Below are positions 6,202 through 6,278 of a DNA stretch of 6,278 nt, piece after piece (the stretch's first letter is position 1; each line of letters opens with the position of its first letter). The stretch spans positions 1 through 6,278 of the forward strand of contig DATEAK010000229.1 of NCBI GenBank assembly GCA_035288405.1, read 5' to 3'. A program made the translations under genes and the position numbers. The stretch comes from JACPSX01 sp035288405 [NCBI: bacterium]. GTDB lineage: Bacteria; JACPSX01. The notes under the pieces were generated by a model. The model ran no database searches. It was given only the letters and a program-made list of their open reading frames with translations, and was not told the DNA's origin.

Positions 6202-6278
6202 GTGCACCGAAAAGCAATACGCCGAATCGCGGGCCTCGTGGTTCTGCTCACCTTCAGTCTGTCCGTACTCTCGGGCGT
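6202..6278 (+). CDS. Start of a probable secreted or membrane protein (3'-partial)
   Basis: From GTG 6202 the frame is open to the window end (25 complete codons) and reads as a signal peptide or membrane anchor: a basic stretch (MHRKAIRR) followed by a hydrophobic core (IAGLVVLLTFSLSVLSG). This frame carries an upstream stop at 6151-6153, so the start must lie between 6154 and 6202; ATG 6172 is the alternative and would add ten non-hydrophobic residues. No function can be assigned. A second substrate-binding protein or another exported protein would fit, but that is only a guess. Confidence 0.6.
   Translation, partial: MHRKAIRRIAGLVVLLTFSLSVLSG

Noticed and set aside
6195-6278. ATG 6195 frame at the right edge
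   Set aside because: Its translation (MKQCTEKQYAES...) lacks protein-like features, while the overlapping GTG 6202 frame has a good ribosome binding site and a signal-peptide pattern.

Overview
The window is a bacterial chromosome segment, moderately GC-rich by eye, with every supported gene on the + strand. Compact gene spacing, strong AAGGAGG-type ribosome binding sites and a REP-like palindrome of a kind I recall from many uncultured soil and subsurface proteobacterial or Desulfobacterota-like genomes suggest an environmental, probably uncultivated bacterium. The lineage cannot be fixed from the sequence alone.

Layout. 1-648: 3' part of a conserved hypothetical gene (resembling DUF6675 proteins) whose start lies outside the window. 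649-820: intergenic region with paired CTTGAT...CAAGTCT dyads and a good candidate sigma70 promoter. 821-1831: secreted NMT1/SsuA-type ABC transporter substrate-binding protein. 1874-2866: luciferase-like (LLM) flavin- or F420-dependent oxidoreductase. 2867-3034: spacer holding an 11-bp stem-loop that overlaps the LLM stop codon, a smaller hairpin and a REP-like palindrome. 3035-4489: NAD(P)-dependent aldehyde dehydrogenase with all catalytic residues. 4501-5109: glutathione S-transferase-like protein, tightly coupled to the dehydrogenase. 5129-6016: ten-helix EamA/DMT transporter. 6017-6201: intergenic, with an AT-rich candidate promoter. 6202 to the end: start of a gene whose first residues look like a signal peptide.

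How the genes may work together. Substrate capture (binding protein), an LLM oxidoreductase, an aldehyde dehydrogenase, a GST and a small-molecule permease form a plausible catabolic or detoxification cluster. One hypothesis is that a small organic compound is bound outside the membrane, oxidised to an aldehyde by the LLM enzyme, and the aldehyde oxidised to an acid. The GST would handle a conjugate or electrophile, and the EamA protein would export or import a metabolite. No ABC permease or ATPase is in view. The substrate is unknown, and the link between the genes is inferred from order and spacing only.

The main annotation correction concerns the aldehyde dehydrogenase. The longest open frame (from 2906) runs through the REP-like palindrome and adds 43 spurious residues; the real start is ATG 3035. 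I saw no clearly new system. The most useful leads are the gene set itself, the stacked hairpins between the LLM and dehydrogenase genes, and the repeated CAAGTCT motif in the intergenic regions.
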